Of a DNA stretch of 64,000 nucleotides, positions 31,967 through 43,122 are shown in pieces (within the stretch, counting starts at the first letter, position 1; each line of letters opens with the position of its first letter). The stretch comes from Bryopsis sp. KO-2023 (taxonomy: Eukaryota > Chlorophyta > Ulvophyceae > Bryopsidales > Bryopsidaceae), in contig BSYQ01000003.1 of the NCBI GenBank assembly GCA_030272585.1, positions 1,674,001 through 1,738,000 on the forward strand, read 5' to 3'. Below the pieces are notes generated by a model. It saw nothing but the letters and a program-made list of their open reading frames with translations, did not search any database and was not told the DNA's origin. A program made the position numbers and the translations under genes.

Positions 31967-32455
31967 ATGCCGAACAGCCACCCTACCTCGCCCCAGTCCT
32001 CCGCCGGCACACACGAACACCCGACTTCCCGTTATCTCACGGTGCCAGAGGAGCTGGTCGCACCACATTGGAGAAGGTTTTATATCGACCAATTGGCCTT
32101 TTGCTACGGCGGCCCAAGCGTTATCGAGGGCGTACCTCCCGGACTTGAGGGACCACCTATTCGAAGGCCGAGCCCCGTACCACCACCTACCGGGCCGAAC
32201 GACGACGACGACACAGAAAGTGTCGGAAGCTGTGACTCCTGCTTCACCGAAGAGGAAAGGAACGACCCGGAGTTTCTGCGTTTCTACGCTGAAGTCCAGG
32301 AGCACCTACGCAACCGGCGGGCAAACTCGGCCGAAGAACCCCTTCGCAATCGGGACCCACGACTTGCTCACGGAGTCCAACCATGGACCTCGTCCCCTAC
32401 TATGCCGAACCAGAGGCCGAAGCCATCGCCTATCCCGACGGAGTGGAGGAGATGA
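31967..32455 (+). CDS. Chromovirus-2 ORF A, unknown product upstream of gag
   Basis: 162 residues starting 46 bp after the LTR. An N-terminal region with L-T-V-P-E-E-L-V-A-P-H-W-R-R-F-Y and a proline-rich middle is followed by an acidic patch (N-D-D-D-D-T-E) and a charged C-terminus. No domain recognised. Its end overlaps the following gag frame, which is -1 relative (gag frame open from about 32293, Met 32383). It may be the true Gag N-terminus joined by frameshifting, or a leader protein. Confidence 0.5.
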   Translation: MPNSHPTSPQSSAGTHEHPTSRYLTVPEELVAPHWRRFYIDQLAFCYGGPSVIEGVPPGLEGPPIRRPSPVPPPTGPNDDDDTESVGSCDSCFTEEERNDPEFLRFYAEVQEHLRNRRANSAEEPLRNRDPRLAHGVQPWTSSPTMPNQRPKPSPIPTEWRR

Positions 32456-33254
32456 GCGCAGGGGACAGCATGAGCCTGGGGACCGAAGAAGACCCCCCTC
32501 CAGTGCAAGGCGTGTTTGTGCAAAACAATATCCAGCACAACGTCCAGAACGTGCACCATGTGGAGGTGAACCAAGACGAGACCTCTATCACCGTAGCCCA
32601 GCTGGCGGCCAACACCGAAGAATGGGCGGGACGTACTCAGGCCGAACTGTACCAAGCACTCAACGAAGTGCGAGGAGAACTCCACCACACCCGCGAGGAA
32701 GCCGAAGCTCGACAATGGCAAGTAGCCAACGAGCAAGCCGAAGCCATGAACACGGCCCTCGAGAACCAGAGAGCCGAACTGGAGGACCATCACTGGGAGG
32801 ACCGCGTTCGGTTGGAAGAGGAGTTCATCCGACGGCTCGAGCACCTCAAAGCCGAGAATGGGCACCTCGTGGCCGAAATGGAAGAACGTATGCACCTGGC
32901 CCAAGAACGGGCGGCCGCCAAGGCAGCTCAAGACTTCCAAGACCTTGGGGCCCGGACCGAGAGGCTCACATTACAAGTGGCAGACCAGCGGGCCGCTGTC
33001 GAGACGCTCGGGGTCGAAACAAAGTGTCTACGGGAAGACTACCCATCCGTGGACGAGCTCGTGAAGTTATGGTCCAAGCAAGTTCCAGCGCAGCCCCAAG
33101 TCATTCCTGTGTACATGGCCGGAGCCGGAACCCAAACTGTGACCCAAACTACACAAGCGCTACCCGGACCACCCCCGTCTTCCAGTTTTCAAGACGTGCC
33201 CCTTGTTTCTCCTATCGTCAGCAACGCACCCGCGGTACCGATCCTCGTGCCACC
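32383..33254 (+). CDS. Chromovirus-2 Gag, N-terminal part (split by L1)
   Basis: About 290 residues from Met 32383: an acidic start, then a long coiled coil (residues about 60-220, heptads with many Glu, Ala and Arg), then a Pro/Thr/Gln-rich linker. The frame is interrupted at the CCACC target site by L1 and stays open after subtraction of L1 into 51827-53222. Both chromoviruses thus have coiled-coil Gag N-termini. Confidence 0.85.
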
Positions 33255-33903
33255 TGTAAGGGTTCGGCAGAATCAAAGGAGATTCAGGCAGACCTGCAGG
33301 CTTACAGACTGGCAGTGATTGGGCTGACAGATTAGGCTGCAGGTTGACTGCTATGATTCTGCAGAAGCAGGAATGGTTCAGGTCCTTTAGACCTGCAGAC
33401 TAATAGGCTGGCAGTCAGCAGATTGACAGACTGACGCAGTGGCAGAGTAGTCGGGCTGGCAGGTTTGCTGACGACAGACAGGTGCTGACAGCGCTGCAGA
33501 ATGTGGGCTGCAGAGCTGGCAGGCACAAAGTTCTAGAAGGTCTTAGGTGGCAGACTCAGGACCGCAGTACCGTGCAAGGTGTCTGAGGCTGCATGTCATG
33601 AAAGGGGACTGAAAGGAACTTGGTAGTTTGATGGTCTGCAATACTGATGCAGACTGATGTTATGGCTTAGGATCAGTTTGGATCAGGGTTGGCAGAAACG
33701 GTATAAGTTGTGGGGGCTTGGACATTCTTGTAACTTAACCTAACCTTAGTTTGGAACCTGATCTCGCCCTTGAACCTTGCTAGGTTCAAGTGTCTCTCCC
33801 ATGGTCGTTCAATAGAACGGCAGTTCAGACTGGCAGACCGGCAGGGTCGCAGTCTTCAGTGGATTGAAGCAGAAAAAGCGATCTGCAGGGCAGAATCGTT
33901 ACA
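33255..33903 (+). repeat. L1 5' LTR
   Basis: 649 bp, rich in CTGCAG and GGCAG motifs. Matches the 3' LTR over the stretches I compared. Confidence 0.92.
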
Positions 33904-33904
33904 G

Positions 33905-33916
33905 TGGTTTCGGAGC
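33905..33916 (+). other. Primer-binding site of L1
   Basis: TGGTTTCGGAGC, 1 nt after the LTR. Identical to the chromovirus sites. Confidence 0.8.
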
Positions 33917-34009
33917 AGGCTTGTGACAAGATCACAAACGAGTCTGGCAGGCTGCAGAGGCAGCAGTATGCGCGGCAGGCGCGCAGTGAGAAGGCGCAGA
34001 GGCGCAGGA

Positions 34010-34990
34010 CACTAGCAGGCACACAGCACAGTGCAAAGCAGAGGTTTGCAAGGCAGACAAACGCCAGTGCTTTGCAGATTTGCAGTTATCCATTGGAGTG
34101 TTTGAGTGTGCTGTGTGGAGGAAAGTCACTGAATCAGTGACAGGAGTAGAATGGGCGCAGTGTGTGTAAGAACGGTGCGGCAGACACAGATCGCGCAGAT
34201 GATGTGTAGAGCGCAGGGCAATACATTGGAGTATGCAAGCCGCAGCATACACACAGGCGCGCAGCATTGTCAAGCGTAGCACGACTATGCAGCGTCGCAG
34301 GAGACGTTGGGTGGCGCAGCAGTTGGAGGATTGCGTCGCAGATGTAGAACTGCGCAGCAGATCCAGGATTGCGCCGCAGATGCAGAGCTGTACCGCAGAT
34401 GTGGAATTGCGCTGTACACGCAGGCGTAAAGTGCGCAGGTTTTGCTGGAGGTGCGCAACGAATGTTGGCGCAGCAGCCAGCAGCCACAGGAATGCGCTGC
34501 ACAGGCGAAATGGCGCAGCGAAGTTGGCACTGCATAAGTGGATGATGTGACGCGCAGCAGCCACAGGAAAGCGCTGCACATGCGAAATCGCACTGCAGAC
34601 GACAGAGTTACGCTGCGTGCAGCGGATTGCAATGTCGATGGGACATTTCGCGCAGATGCAGGCTGGGCAGCCGATGCATGACGCAGAACTGCGCAGTGTT
34701 TATGGAACTGTGCAGCTCTTGACAGAAGTTCGCAGCTGATGCAGGGATCGCGCAGCTGATGCAGGGATCGCGCAGCTGACGCAGGAACGCGCAGCTCTGT
34801 GCAAGGTCAGCACAAGGTGCAGGATCTGATGGACTTGCACAGAACGTGGCAGGATGTGTGCAAGAGTGAGAATTGCGCAGCACACATTAAGTTGCTGCGA
34901 CCAGGAAGAGTTGCAGTGTACGCAGTGAGTGCGACTGGTGCAGGCATCGCTTAACTGACTCAGGTTGAGCGCAGGTTGAGCGTAAGTTGA
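34010..34990. repeat. GCGCAG-rich degenerate tandem array in L1
   Basis: Units such as GCAGCTGATGCAGGGATC and GATGTAGAACTGCGCAGCAG repeat with drift. CpG-rich, unlike the T/G-rich remainder of L1. The counterpart in L2 is 50000-51060 on the other strand. Confidence 0.75.
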
Positions 34991-37787
34991 GCGCAGACGC
35001 GAGATGCAAGAGTGTTACGTGCTTGCAGGGTTACATTTGAGTGATCTGATCATTTCGTTGGTTGATTGAAGTGACTTTAGAAGTAGTGAGCTTCAGATTG
35101 ATTTCAGGATCAGGTGATCTATGATCTTCTGATTGCAGTACACATTCTGGAAAAGATGTTTGATCACTTTATAAAGGATTTCAGAGTTGCAGTCAAATTT
35201 TCAGGCTGAAGTGAGGGAGATGTTCTGAAAGGCTTTGATTGATTACAAGTCAGTGGTGAAAATTCTGGAAAGAGTCTTTGAGACCAGGCAGATTTTTCAG
35301 GAAGTTTTGATATATTCTTTCAAAAGTCTGGTGGTGATATTTGACAGCCTTATTGGTCAGAAGTTAGGATTTTTCTGATCAGAAGTTCTCCCTTGTTTGT
35401 TTGCTTGGAATTGTGCATTTGTTAGTGGAGATTTATCCTTGGCTCAGTGGATTTGGGCAGTAGTGGTGACTTATCATTTCAGAGTGTTGAAGGTTGCAGT
35501 GGAAAAATTCTTGGCTTTAGTGGCAGGTCAGAACATGTGTCACATCAGCTTTGATGTGATTGTGCATACATATTTTGGATGTTTGTACATCAGGAACACT
35601 TGCTACATTTGTGTTGATTGTGGGAACATTTTCAGGTGTTTCAGTGAATGCACAATAGCTTGAGGGAATTTTTCAGAGTCGTTTCTGAACTTGAAATGAG
35701 GAGAACTGAAGGTCAGAACTTATTTTAGAGTTGCTTGCAGAAAGCTATGGCACTTTTCAGTTCTACTCTATTGGTCAGTTGAGGTATAGTGTTTGTGTTT
35801 CTGTGGAAGGGTTGTCTTGTCTTTTTCTTGATGAACCCTATGGTATATTGCTCTGATTTCTGAATAGACCAGTGGCAGGTTATTCTCAGAAGAATGTCAA
35901 TGACACGAAGTTTTCGTTCTATAATAGACTAGTGGCAGATTATTTCCTGTTGTTTGGTGGGACAAATGACAGAATATCAGTCTTTTTATAGATCAGTGGC
36001 AGATCATTTTCTGTTGTTGGCAGAGCAAATATTAGATGTGTTGGCAAGGTATTTTTCTGTGGCAGCCTTGCTTGGCAGGTCAGAAAAAGATGCAGATTTT
36101 TGAAGGGACCAATAGGTCCATGGAACTCTTCTTTAGTAGGCTGAGTGATAGTGGTGAATTGAAGAAATGTTTGGTACAGCAGTAGCTGATCTTTTCTTTT
36201 ATTATGGGTGTTCTGAGATAGGACATTTGTTATTTTCCGCTAGCAGAAAATTTTCAGTCAGATACATTGATATGAGGGCAGGTTATTTTGTTAAAGGATG
36301 CCCCTTATTGAGCAGAAAACAGTTGCTAGTGATTAGAGAATTTTCTGGAAGGGAACAATACTCAATTGTGGTAGTATTGTTAGAGACTGAATTTTCAAAG
36401 ATAGTCTAGGGAATTCTGGAAATTAAGCTGTTTGAAAATACTGATTGTCTTTCAAAGAGAAAAGAAATCAGATGGGGAGGATGAAGTGATAAAGCAGCCA
36501 CATCCTACCCATTGATTAGGAGGGTATTTTCATTGGTAGATGGCAGCATTTTCTCGGTACTTAGGTTTTATTTCAACAAGACTTTGGTGGTAGCAGAGTT
36601 GGTTGAAGAAGCTTGGTCTTAGAGAAAAGAAATTTCTGGTTACACTCTTGGTTATTTGTCTTTGAGGTGTTGGAAAATAGGTTTTCAGGATATATCTCAT
36701 TCTGGAAGTTTATTCAGGTTTCCAGAAAATTTCAGGTCAGTTATTGAACTAGCAGTGGTACTCTTGAGGCACAGAAAAAGGGCAGCAGTCTAAAGGGCAG
36801 ATGGCTGAACAAAAGAGAAGTTTTCTTTGCTTGTTTGGTATAGTTCTGTTCTTCCTTTTTTTTTATTTGGATGAAGAGTGGTTGCTGGTTTTCAAAGGGA
36901 GTATATTTCTGATAATTTTGGTAGAGTTTCTATCCTGTTGGAAGCAGAAAGTATATTAGTGATATGCTGAAGTCACCTGAAGTTTTTAGGCATTCTTTAC
37001 ACAAAGAAACTATGACAGATTTTGTGTTTGGACTGCCATAATATACTTAGTGGTTTGTTGTGACAAAAGAAAGAGGTGCACTCAGTATTTTGCTGATTTA
37101 TTAAAGTAAAAACAGGAAGAAAAAGAAGAAAAGTGAAATGTGGCAGATTTTATACCCTTGTGCAGCCACATTATAGTTAAGTGCTTTTTACGAGAAGAGT
37201 ACAAGTTGAAAAGAGAAAACAAAGGAAAGAGTTTAAGGTGATAGCACCAGGTGGTGCTTATGGGTTGTGAAGTGAGAAAAGGAGAGCAAGACTTGCAGGT
37301 ATCTCTTGCAGATGCAAAGCCATGTGTAGCTACATCTGAGGAGATGGTGCATGAGTGGAGTGCCATGTGAAGCATACACCCATGTAGGACAACTGAGCGG
37401 GGAAGCTAAGATCAGCATCCCTCAAGAAAGTTGCTCAGCCCCAAGTTTTGAAGGAAGAAGAAGTCCAGAGAGGACTTGCAGGAGTGAGAAAAGAGGCGAA
37501 GGAGGACAGAAGTGGAGTGTGAGAAGGCCGGCGTAGCCACTCACACAGGGTGTTACCGCAGGGGAGGGTAGCCTATGGGCGCGGAGTCCATTCCGTAGTT
37601 GGAGTGCCGGTGCAGCCGCAACACGGAGAAGTAAGTCTGGTGGATGGAATTTCTGCAGGTGGTGGTCCAGGCAGGGACACTGGTGCAGGAAATTCTGGAG
37701 GCCTTGGGGAGAAGGTGAGCAGTGCTGCAGGTGGCCCGCTAGGCGACGAGGGGGACGGTCCCCCAGGGGACTTGCAGACTGCGCAGT

Positions 37788-38124
37788 TAACGAATTGGCG
37801 GGTACTCTGATGGAGAGTCTCTCGCAAGTAGGTCAGTGGATGAATTGGCGGGTACTCTGCTGGAGGCAGAGTCTCTCGCAAGTAGGTCAGTGGATGAATT
37901 GGCAGGTACTCTGATGGAGGCAGAGTCTCTCGCAAGTAGGTCAGTGGATGAATTGGCGGGCACTCTGATGGAGGCAGAGTCTCTCGCAAGTAGGTCAGTG
38001 GATGAATTGGCGAGCACTCTGATGGAGGCAGAGTCTCTCGCAAGTAGGTCAGTGGATGAATTGGCAGGTACTCTGATAGGGGCAGAGTCTCTCGCAAGTA
38101 GGTCAGTGGATGAATTAGTAGGTG
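37788..38124. repeat. 54-bp tandem repeat in L1
   Basis: Six to seven units containing GAGTCTCTCGCAAGTAGGTC and GTGGATGAATTGGCGGG. The 54-bp period keeps one frame open over six units (18 residues each, D-E-L-A-G-T-L-M-E-A-E-S-L-A-S-R-S-V). One unit has a 4-bp deletion that breaks the frame. L2 carries about five units at 46937-47206. Confidence 0.88.
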
Positions 38125-41100
38125 CTGACGCAGGGGCAGCAGCATCTGCTGGAATTTTGAAGGAGGTTTCAGGGAATGAGGAGGCTGGTCGGCCGAGTGG
38201 AGCCACCACCTCTCAGGTCTCGGAGGCAGGGGGTGTAGGGCCATGTGGGGTCGCACCTGACCTGCATGATTTTTCAGTGTATGTCGATTCTGATGGTGTT
38301 CTGCAGGCACATCAGACTTGATTTGGTGAGCGAGAAGTTATGGGCTGGGTAGACCTAATGAAGTCTACTTTCAAGGACATAGTCCAAACTTCGTTCTATG
38401 GAAGTGAAGTGTACATGCCAGGCAGGCCGTGTGCGGCGTGCGGCTGAAATGAGAATACATGCCAGGCAGATTGTGTACGGCGTGCGATTGATGTTTTGAG
38501 AAGGAACTGAATTTTTATTGTCGGTGATTTCGTGACGTGGAGAAAATCGTATATCGATAGGTAGGGATGTAGAATTGGAATAGCTACATCTCGTCTATAA
38601 ACTAGTAGCTAGCTGGGATTCTGAAGTTGGCTGGAGAAATTTTCAGTGGATGCAGTACCATGTGAGCTGCATCTAAGAAAAATGAGAAGGTTAGGAAGGA
38701 ATGTAGTTGAGTCGAAGGAAAATACAATGATCTTTTCTAGGAGTTGCAGAGTATGCAAGACCTCAGCCCTCGAGGAAAGAAGATCAGAATATTGGTTCAG
38801 AAAAATATTTGATGCATTATGAGATTTGTCTTCGTGGTGTTAGTATTTGCTGCCACTTGAAGATGGCTGATTAAAAGGGCAGATACAGAAACCTACATAA
38901 GAGCTTTCATTTCAGTTTTGTTTATGGAAATTAGTTTGGCAAATCAGTGGCAGAATTACAACATTTGAAAGGCTTGAAAATGAGAGATTTGGGCTCTATT
39001 TCAGACTGCAGATGGAGTTGCAGTTTTTGCTTGAAAGGAGGACTCTGATTTCTATTTTACAGGTCCATAGACTGGTTGTTGAGCTGAAAATTTTCTGAGG
39101 GAAATTCAGGGTTCCCTGTGAAAGATATGGTTGTGTCAAACTGCATCAGAGATAGCAATTTTCAGTGACAGAAGTTGGTATTGTTGCAGTCACTTTTGGA
39201 CTTAATTGGCTGTGACTGAAATCTGGAAAATGCTTTATTTTGATTCGATACATTAGATCTGGTTTGAGTTGCAGATTTTCAGGAGATCAAGAAAGAAAAT
39301 CAGGGGTGAAGTCTATATTTCTGATTTCTTTGAGAAGTCTAAATATACATGGACCAGCGGTAGTTCAAATATTATTGTGCGAAATATAAAGCTCAGAAGG
39401 AAAAGCAAAGGATTTTCAGTTTCTGAAGATCTATCTCTGATTTGGTGTTTGAATCAGTGGAAATCAGCAGAGTTAAAGAAAAGAAGAGAATAGTTCTTTC
39501 AGATTTTCAGGCAGGATTCAGATTTTCAGGTGGATTTCTTCTTGAGTTTGTTTGCAGTGGTTAGACATGAAGTATCATGAGCTCTCTTATTTCATGACGA
39601 TGTACTAGTAAACACAATGGGCTAGTGTTTGAACTTGATGCATGGATAGCATGGTGTCAAAGATCAGGAGCTGAAGGTTATGACATTCGATGGTCAGGTT
39701 CAGCTCTACATATGAAGAAACACAAGGGACTGTGAAAATTTTTGCAGGCAGATCTGGCAATGTTATGGGCAGTTGGTACATTGCAGGTGCAGAACCTGTT
39801 AGCTGCAGGAACACTTTGCAGGGCTGCAAAATTTTCTGTGTTTTCTTTCTTTTCTATTTCTTTTCGGGTCAATGGAACAGAAATAGCCTTGATCTTTGGT
39901 GGTATGATTGGTGTATATTTGTGTGAGGACAAAATATATCAGAAGGGTTGAGAACTGAACATTTGGTTACAATCTGGGGCAGCAGATTTTTCTGACTTTG
40001 GCAGAGCACATTCAGGCCTTCAGTTTTTTTTCAAGCTTGTTTTCTGAAGTAGTTTGTTCAGTTGTTTGGGGTTATTTTGGCTGCTCCGAACAGCTCAACT
40101 TTCTGTAGCTGGGACAGTGATATGGTTTTGCATGGTTGCATGGTTTTGCTTGAGGACAAGCTCCATTTCAGATGGGGAGGAGGCCTCGGTTGAACCGATG
40201 CGTTTCGTTTTTGTTTTTCCAAAATTGCATTTATTTCAGTAGGTGTTGCAAAGAGACACATGTTTTCATCAAGGTTTCTAAGGAAAGGAAGAGGTTGTTA
40301 GTAGTACTCTTTCAGAGCTGATGGGAATTGATGGATAGTGTTTGCAATATCTTGGTGGTCAGTAAATATGTGTTTTCAGTTCTACTATTCTTGCAGAGTG
40401 GATTAGGCAACTAGGCATAGTTCACTACTTTGGGACGATGCAGAATTAAAACATTTGCAGTCTAGCAAGGGTGTTTCTGGTGGACTGAAATATTCTGGTA
40501 CGTGACACATATTTTGCTGTGGATTTAGTTGGTTTGGAATTTACAGAAGTTTGCAGGACCATTGATTGAGTCAGTTGGATTGGTGCTCACTTGAGGTTAC
40601 TGAATTTCAGAGGGTACATTGGTATGGATTCTTTCAGCACTCAGTTGTAGGATATTTATTTGAGCAGCAGAGTTCAAAAGAAAAAGGAAATGTCACTGAG
40701 TGAAGTCTTGTTGGTTGAAAGAAAGGGTTGATTTCATTAAGTCAGGATAGGCCAAGTGGAGTTTCTGGGTTTTCATATACTCTGGTTTGTATAGATTCAT
40801 ATATGGGAAAACCGGAGAAGGCATGGAAGAACTCGGGAATCAATCTGTAGGTACTCTGAACATTCATGACTCAGGAGAGAGGAAGCAGGAACAGAAGGGA
40901 GCATGCTTCAGGGAAAAATTGATGAGCAAGCTCACTTCTTCATTGAAGAACATCTGGAGACTTGTTGTTGCAAGATCCTATCGCTCGCTTTTCATTGCTA
41001 TGCGGAAGGCTAACTTGGTGGAGACATGTGGCAGCTCACTATGCAGCAAGGAGCTTCAACTCTGAGGAGCTGCTGGAGTGACTGGTGATCTCTTGGTTTT

Positions 41101-41895
41101 CAAAAGGTTGGAAACTTCTTTTGGGAGACAGAACTTCAGTCATTCAACCTTCTTCTTTACTCCAAGACAGTTTGCATATTGTGAAAGTGGTATTTTGCTG
41201 AGTTGCAAATTTTGGCAGCAACAGTTTGTAGAGTTCTGGATTGTGGCAGTACCAGTTTGCTGGGTTGCAGACTGTGGCAGTAGTTGCAGAGAATTTGCAG
41301 ATTGTGGTAGTGGCAGTTTGCAGGTTTTCAATATGCAAATGTTGCTTTTGAAATTATGGGGCAACATGAAGTTTCAGAAGTTTGGGTAGTTGCAAAACAT
41401 TTGGTGTCTTTCTTTCATCATTGGAAAATGACATTTGAGCAGAAAAGTGAATTGCTGAGACTCTGAAAGCTGCAGCAGATTTTTGCTATTTTTCTGTTGG
41501 ATTTTCTTATGGTCAAAATAAAAATCTATTGAGTTAACAGGCTGCAGAAAGGAATTGAATTTTATTCAGTAGCACATTACAATTCCGAAAGAGAAGTTCA
41601 TTCGGTTTTCTTGTTTGTGTTATTTGGATTTTCCTGAGCAGTTTTCTAGGCAATTCAAAGGTATACATCAGAATGTTGAGAAAGAGGCTATACTTTATTT
41701 TGCAATTTTTTTCGAAAAGATATTTTCAGTGGTCAGTCCTTCCAAAAGATGTTTGGCAGTTGGCAAGATGGGATAGCAACTTTTCAAACTGAACTTTGAG
41801 GCAGAAGTTTCTTTGGGTGTTTGAAATCCAAGGGACAAGGTTGTTATCGTTCTCTTAGGGCAGTAAGGGACTACTGCCAACTAGATGGGGAGGAA

Positions 41896-42483
41896 TGTAA
41901 GGGTTCGGCAGAATCAAAGGAGATTCAGGCAGACCTGCAGGCTTACAGACTGGCAGTGATTGGGCTGACAGATTAGGCTGCAGGTTGACTGCTATGATTC
42001 TGCAGAAGCAGGAATGGTTCAGGTCCTTTAGACCTGCAGACTAATAGGCTGGCAGTCAGCAGATTGACAGACTGACGCAGTGGCAGAGTAGTCGGGCTGG
42101 CAGGTTTGCTGACGACAGACAGGTGCTGACAGCGCTGCAGAATGTGGGCTGCAGAGCTGGCAGGCACAAAGTTCTAGAAGGTCTTAGGTGGCAGACTCAG
42201 GACCGCAGTACCGTGCAAGGTGTCTGAGGCTGCATGTCATGAAAGGGGACTGAAAGGAACTTGGTAGTTTGATGGTCTGCAATACTGATGCAGACTGATG
42301 TTATGGCTTAGGATCAGTTTGGATCAGGGTTGGCAGAAACGGTATAAGTTGTGGGGGCTTGGACATTCTTGTAACTTAACCTAACCTTAGTTTGGAACCT
42401 GATCTCGCCCTTGAACCTTGCTAGGTTCAAGTGTCTCTCCCATGGTCGTTCAATAGAACGGCAGTTCAGACTGGCAGACCGGC
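41896..42483 (+). repeat. L1 3' LTR, first 588 bp
   Basis: The last 61 bp of this LTR lie at 51761-51821, beyond the L2 insertion. 588 + 61 = 649, equal to the 5' LTR. Confidence 0.92.
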
Positions 42484-43122
42484 TGTAACGAATCTGCCCC
42501 TGCAGATCGCTTTTTCTGCTTCAATACACTGAAGACTGCGACCCTGCCGGTCTGCCAGTCTGAACTGCCGTTCTATTGAACGACCATGGGAGAGACACTT
42601 GAACCTAGCAAGGTTCAAGGGCGAGATCAGGTTCCAAACTAAGGTTACAAGAATGTCCAAGCCCCCACAACTTATACCGTTTCTGCCAACCCTGATCCAA
42701 ACTGATCCTAAGCCATAACATCAGTCTGCATCAGTATTGCAGACCATCAAACTGCCAAGTCCCTTTCAGTCCCCTTTCATTCATGCAGCTCAGTCCACTT
42801 GCAGGGTACTGCGCGGTCCTGAGTCTGCCACCTAAGACCTTCTAGAACTTTGTGCCTGCCAGCTCTGCAGCCCACGTTCTGCAGCGCTGCCAGCACCTGC
42901 CTGTCGTCAGCAACCTGTCAGCCCGACTACTCTGCCACTTCGTCAGTCTGCCAATCTGCTGACTACCAGTCCATCAGTCTGCAGGTCTAAAGGACCTGAG
43001 CCATTCTTGCTTCTGCCGAATCATAGCAGTCAACCTGCAGCCTAATCTGTCAGCCCAATCACTGCCAGTCTGCAAGCCTGCAGGTCTGCCTGAATCTCCT
43101 TTGATTCTGCCGAATCCTTACA
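42484..43122 (-). repeat. L2 3' LTR
   Basis: 639 bp, inverted relative to the L1 LTRs, from TGTAACG to CCTTACA on the plus strand. Confidence 0.9.

Noticed and set aside
31914-33335. 473-residue open frame overlapping ORF A and gag
   Set aside because: Arg/Pro/Ser-rich shadow of the GC-rich gag region in another phase; no domain, and gag has the coiled coil and continuity across the L1 insertion.
37573-38310. 245-residue minus-strand frame in L1 and its L2 counterpart
   Set aside because: Consists mostly of the antisense of the 54-bp repeat; no domain.
35041-41895. Small open frames in the L1 interior conserved in L2
   Set aside because: Conservation follows from overall similarity of the two copies; frames are short, T/G-rich and lack motifs.
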